64,000 bases of DNA from Mercurialis annua (Eukaryota > Streptophyta > Magnoliopsida > Malpighiales > Euphorbiaceae), in the NCBI RefSeq assembly GCF_937616625.2, contig NC_065575.1, positions 29,015,001 through 29,079,000 on the forward strand, in the 5' to 3' direction. Positions 62,246 through 64,000 of this stretch are shown here, in pieces. Under the pieces are notes generated by a model. That model had not been told where the DNA came from, did not search any database, and saw nothing but the letters and a program-made list of their open reading frames with translations. The number at the start of each line of letters is the position of its first letter. The first letter of the stretch is position 1. Position numbers and translations under genes: made by a program.

Positions 62246-64000
62246 TACGAAACAAATCCAAACGTTTCCCCTTTTTAGCAATTTAAGCCAAACGTTTACA
62301 AACGTTACGAAACAAAACCAAACATTTAAAAAGTTTCGAAACAAATCCAAACGTTTCACCTTTTTAGCAATTTAAGCCAAACATTTAAAAACGTTACAAC
62401 ACAAATCCAAACGTTTCACCTTTTTAGCGATTGAAGCCAAGCGTTAAAAAAGGTACGAAACAAATCCAAGCGTTTAAAACCTTACGAAACAAATCCAAAC
62501 ATTTCACCTTTAAAGCAATTTAAGCCAAACGTTTACAAACGTTACAAAACAAATCCAAACGTTTCACCTTTTTAGCGATTTCAGCCAAATGTTTACATAC
62601 GTTACAATACAAATCCATAGCGTTTAAAACGTTATGAAACAAATCCAAACGTTTTTCCTTTTTAGCGATTTAAGCCAAACATTTACAGATGTTATACATA
62701 ACAAAACCAAACGTTTACAAACGTCACGAAATAAATCCAAACGTTTCACCTTTTCACCGATTGAAGCCAAACATTACGAAACAAATCCAAACATTTCACC
62801 TTTTTAGCAATTTAAGCCAAACGTTTACAAACATAATGAAAAAAATCCAAACGTTTCACCTTTTTAGCAATTTAAGCCAAATATTTACAAACAATACAAA
62901 ACAAATCCAAACGTTTCACCTTTTTAACGATTTATGCCAAGCGTTTACAACCGTTACGAAACAAATCCAAATGTTTCACCTTTTTAGCGATTGAAACCAA
63001 ACATTTACAAACGTTATGAAACAAAACTAAACGTGTAAAACGTTTCGAAACAAATCCAAACGTTTCACCTTTTTAGCAATTTAAGCCAAACGTTTCACTT
63101 TTTTAGCGATTTAAGCCAAACGTTTACATACGTTACAAAACAAATCCAAACGCTTTTTTAGCGATTTAAGCCAAATGTTTACAAACGTTACAAAACAAAT
63201 TCAAGTGTTTAAAACGTTACGAAACAAATCCAAACGTTTTACTTATTAGTGAATTAAGCCAAACGTGTACAAACGTTACAAAACAAATCCAAATATTTAC
63301 AAACGTTACAAAACAAATCCAAACGTTTCACCTTTTTTGCTATTTAAGCCAAACGTTTACAAACGTTACGAAACAAAACCAAACGTTTCACCTTTTTAGC
63401 AATTTAAGCCAAACGTTTACAAACGTTGCGGAACAAATCTAAACGTTTCACCTTTTTAGCAATTTAAGTCAAACATTTACAAACGTTACGAAACAAATCC
63501 AAAACTTTCACCTTTTTAGCAATTGAAGTCAAACATTTACAAAAGTTACGATACAAATCCAAACATTTCACCTTTTTAGCAATTTAAGCCAATTGTTAAC
63601 AAACGTTACAAAATAAATCCAAACATTTCAACTTTTTAGCGATTTAAGCCAAACGTTTCAAAACAAATCCAAACGTTTAAAATGTTACAAAAGAAATCCA
63701 AACGTTTCACCTACTTAGCGATTTAAGCCAAACAATTACAAATGTTACGAAACAAAACCAAACGTTTCCCAAAGCCAAATGATTACAAACGTTACAAACA
63801 AAATCCAAACATTTCAACCTTTAGAGATTTAAGCCAAATATTTAAAAACGTTACAAAACAAATCCAAACATTTCACCTTTTTAGCAATTTAAGCCAAACG
63901 TTAACAAACGTTACGAAACAAATCCAAACGTTTCACCTTTTTAACGATTTAAGCAAAACGTTTACAAACGTTACAAAACAAATCCGAATGTTTCACCTTC
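62246..64000 (+). repeat. Rearranged partial higher-order unit at the right edge
   Basis: At the point where a fourth 7.3-kb unit should start, the sequence instead resembles the interior of the unit at an offset of about 4,780 bp (62689 corresponds to 57908), with more differences than between copies A to C. About 2.6 kb of the unit's start is therefore skipped. Near 63880 it changes alignment again. The array continues beyond the window. Confidence 0.8.

Larger units (their letters stand above)
16534..64000 (+). repeat. Major 60-bp satellite array (at least 47.4 kb)
   Basis: Head-to-tail monomers fill the whole right part of the window and run off its end. A monomer equal to my consensus is at 45031-45090: 22 A, 14 C, 7 G and 17 T (35% GC). 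It splits into module A (45031-45060, with CCTTTTTAGC and GATTTAAGCC) and module B (45061-45090, made of AAACGTTTAC, AAACGTTACG, AAACAAATCC); both begin AAACGTTT. AAAC words fall at positions 1, 31, 41 and 51. Variants are mainly CpG transitions, single-base indels in A or T runs, and whole 30-bp module gains or losses. One of six frames is free of stops, giving open frames up to 160 codons reading as a 20-residue repeat ([20 protein letters not shown]); these are not regarded as genes. There are no spacers, so it is not a CRISPR array. A centromeric or other heterochromatic role is possible but not shown. Confidence 0.98.

Noticed and set aside
16534..64000. CRISPR array (regular ~30-bp modules)
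   Set aside because: Both modules are repeated and there are no unique spacers or cas genes; the context is a plant nuclear satellite.
16534..64000. Telomeric or interstitial telomere repeat
   Set aside because: The plant telomere word TTTAGGG does not recur as a tandem; TTTTTAGC is part of the 60-bp monomer.

Overview
The window reads as nuclear DNA of a flowering plant, in a repeat-rich, probably heterochromatic region. It holds LTR retrotransposon remnants primed by the initiator-Met tRNA type site TGGTATCAGAGC, with plant-type Ty3/gypsy Gag-Pol sequence, followed by a very long AT-rich satellite array. I see no host protein-coding gene, no tRNA or rRNA gene and no prokaryotic feature. 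The species cannot be named from sequence alone.

Layout. (1) 1-3602: the 5' end of a minus-strand LTR element, probably copia-type. Its LTR (1612-3602) and primer binding site are complete; its body, non-coding as far as seen, runs off the left edge. (2) 3603-7500: a decayed Ty3/gypsy element (element 1). It has a partial LTR whose 3' end is tandemly duplicated, a leader, and a broken gag with an acidic EEDP-repeat tract. (3) 7500-10049: AT-rich, partly purine-skewed sequence with no recognisable gene. (4) 10050-10778: a small satellite block, mostly in minus orientation, with two orientation flips. (5) 10779-16533: a second Ty3/gypsy element (element 2), related to the first, with 5' LTR, primer binding site, gag, protease, reverse transcriptase and RNase H. 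It carries several stops and frameshifts and is cut off just after RNase H; integrase and 3' LTR are absent. (6) 16534-64000: at least 47.4 kb of a 60-bp satellite in plus orientation, continuing past the right edge.

The satellite is the main point of interest. The 60-bp monomer is built from two 30-bp modules (A and B), each starting with the palindrome AAACGTTT. Modules recombine as AB, AA and BB. AAAC words lie at monomer positions 1, 31, 41 and 51, in helical phase. Five CpGs per monomer account for most of the visible variation, mainly as CpG to TpG/CpA changes. The array is graded: diverged monomers near the retroelement (16.5-27 kb), then tandem blocks of 2,868 bp (two copies) and 3,806 bp (two copies), then a higher-order unit of about 7.31 kb present three times (40304-62245), then a rearranged partial unit.

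Functionally the window has no working gene. It records satellite growth, retroelement insertion into satellite, inversion or breakage that removed the 3' half of element 2, and later amplification of large blocks. A 19-nt satellite-like stretch inside the pol of element 2 is a further unusual trace of exchange between the two sequence classes.
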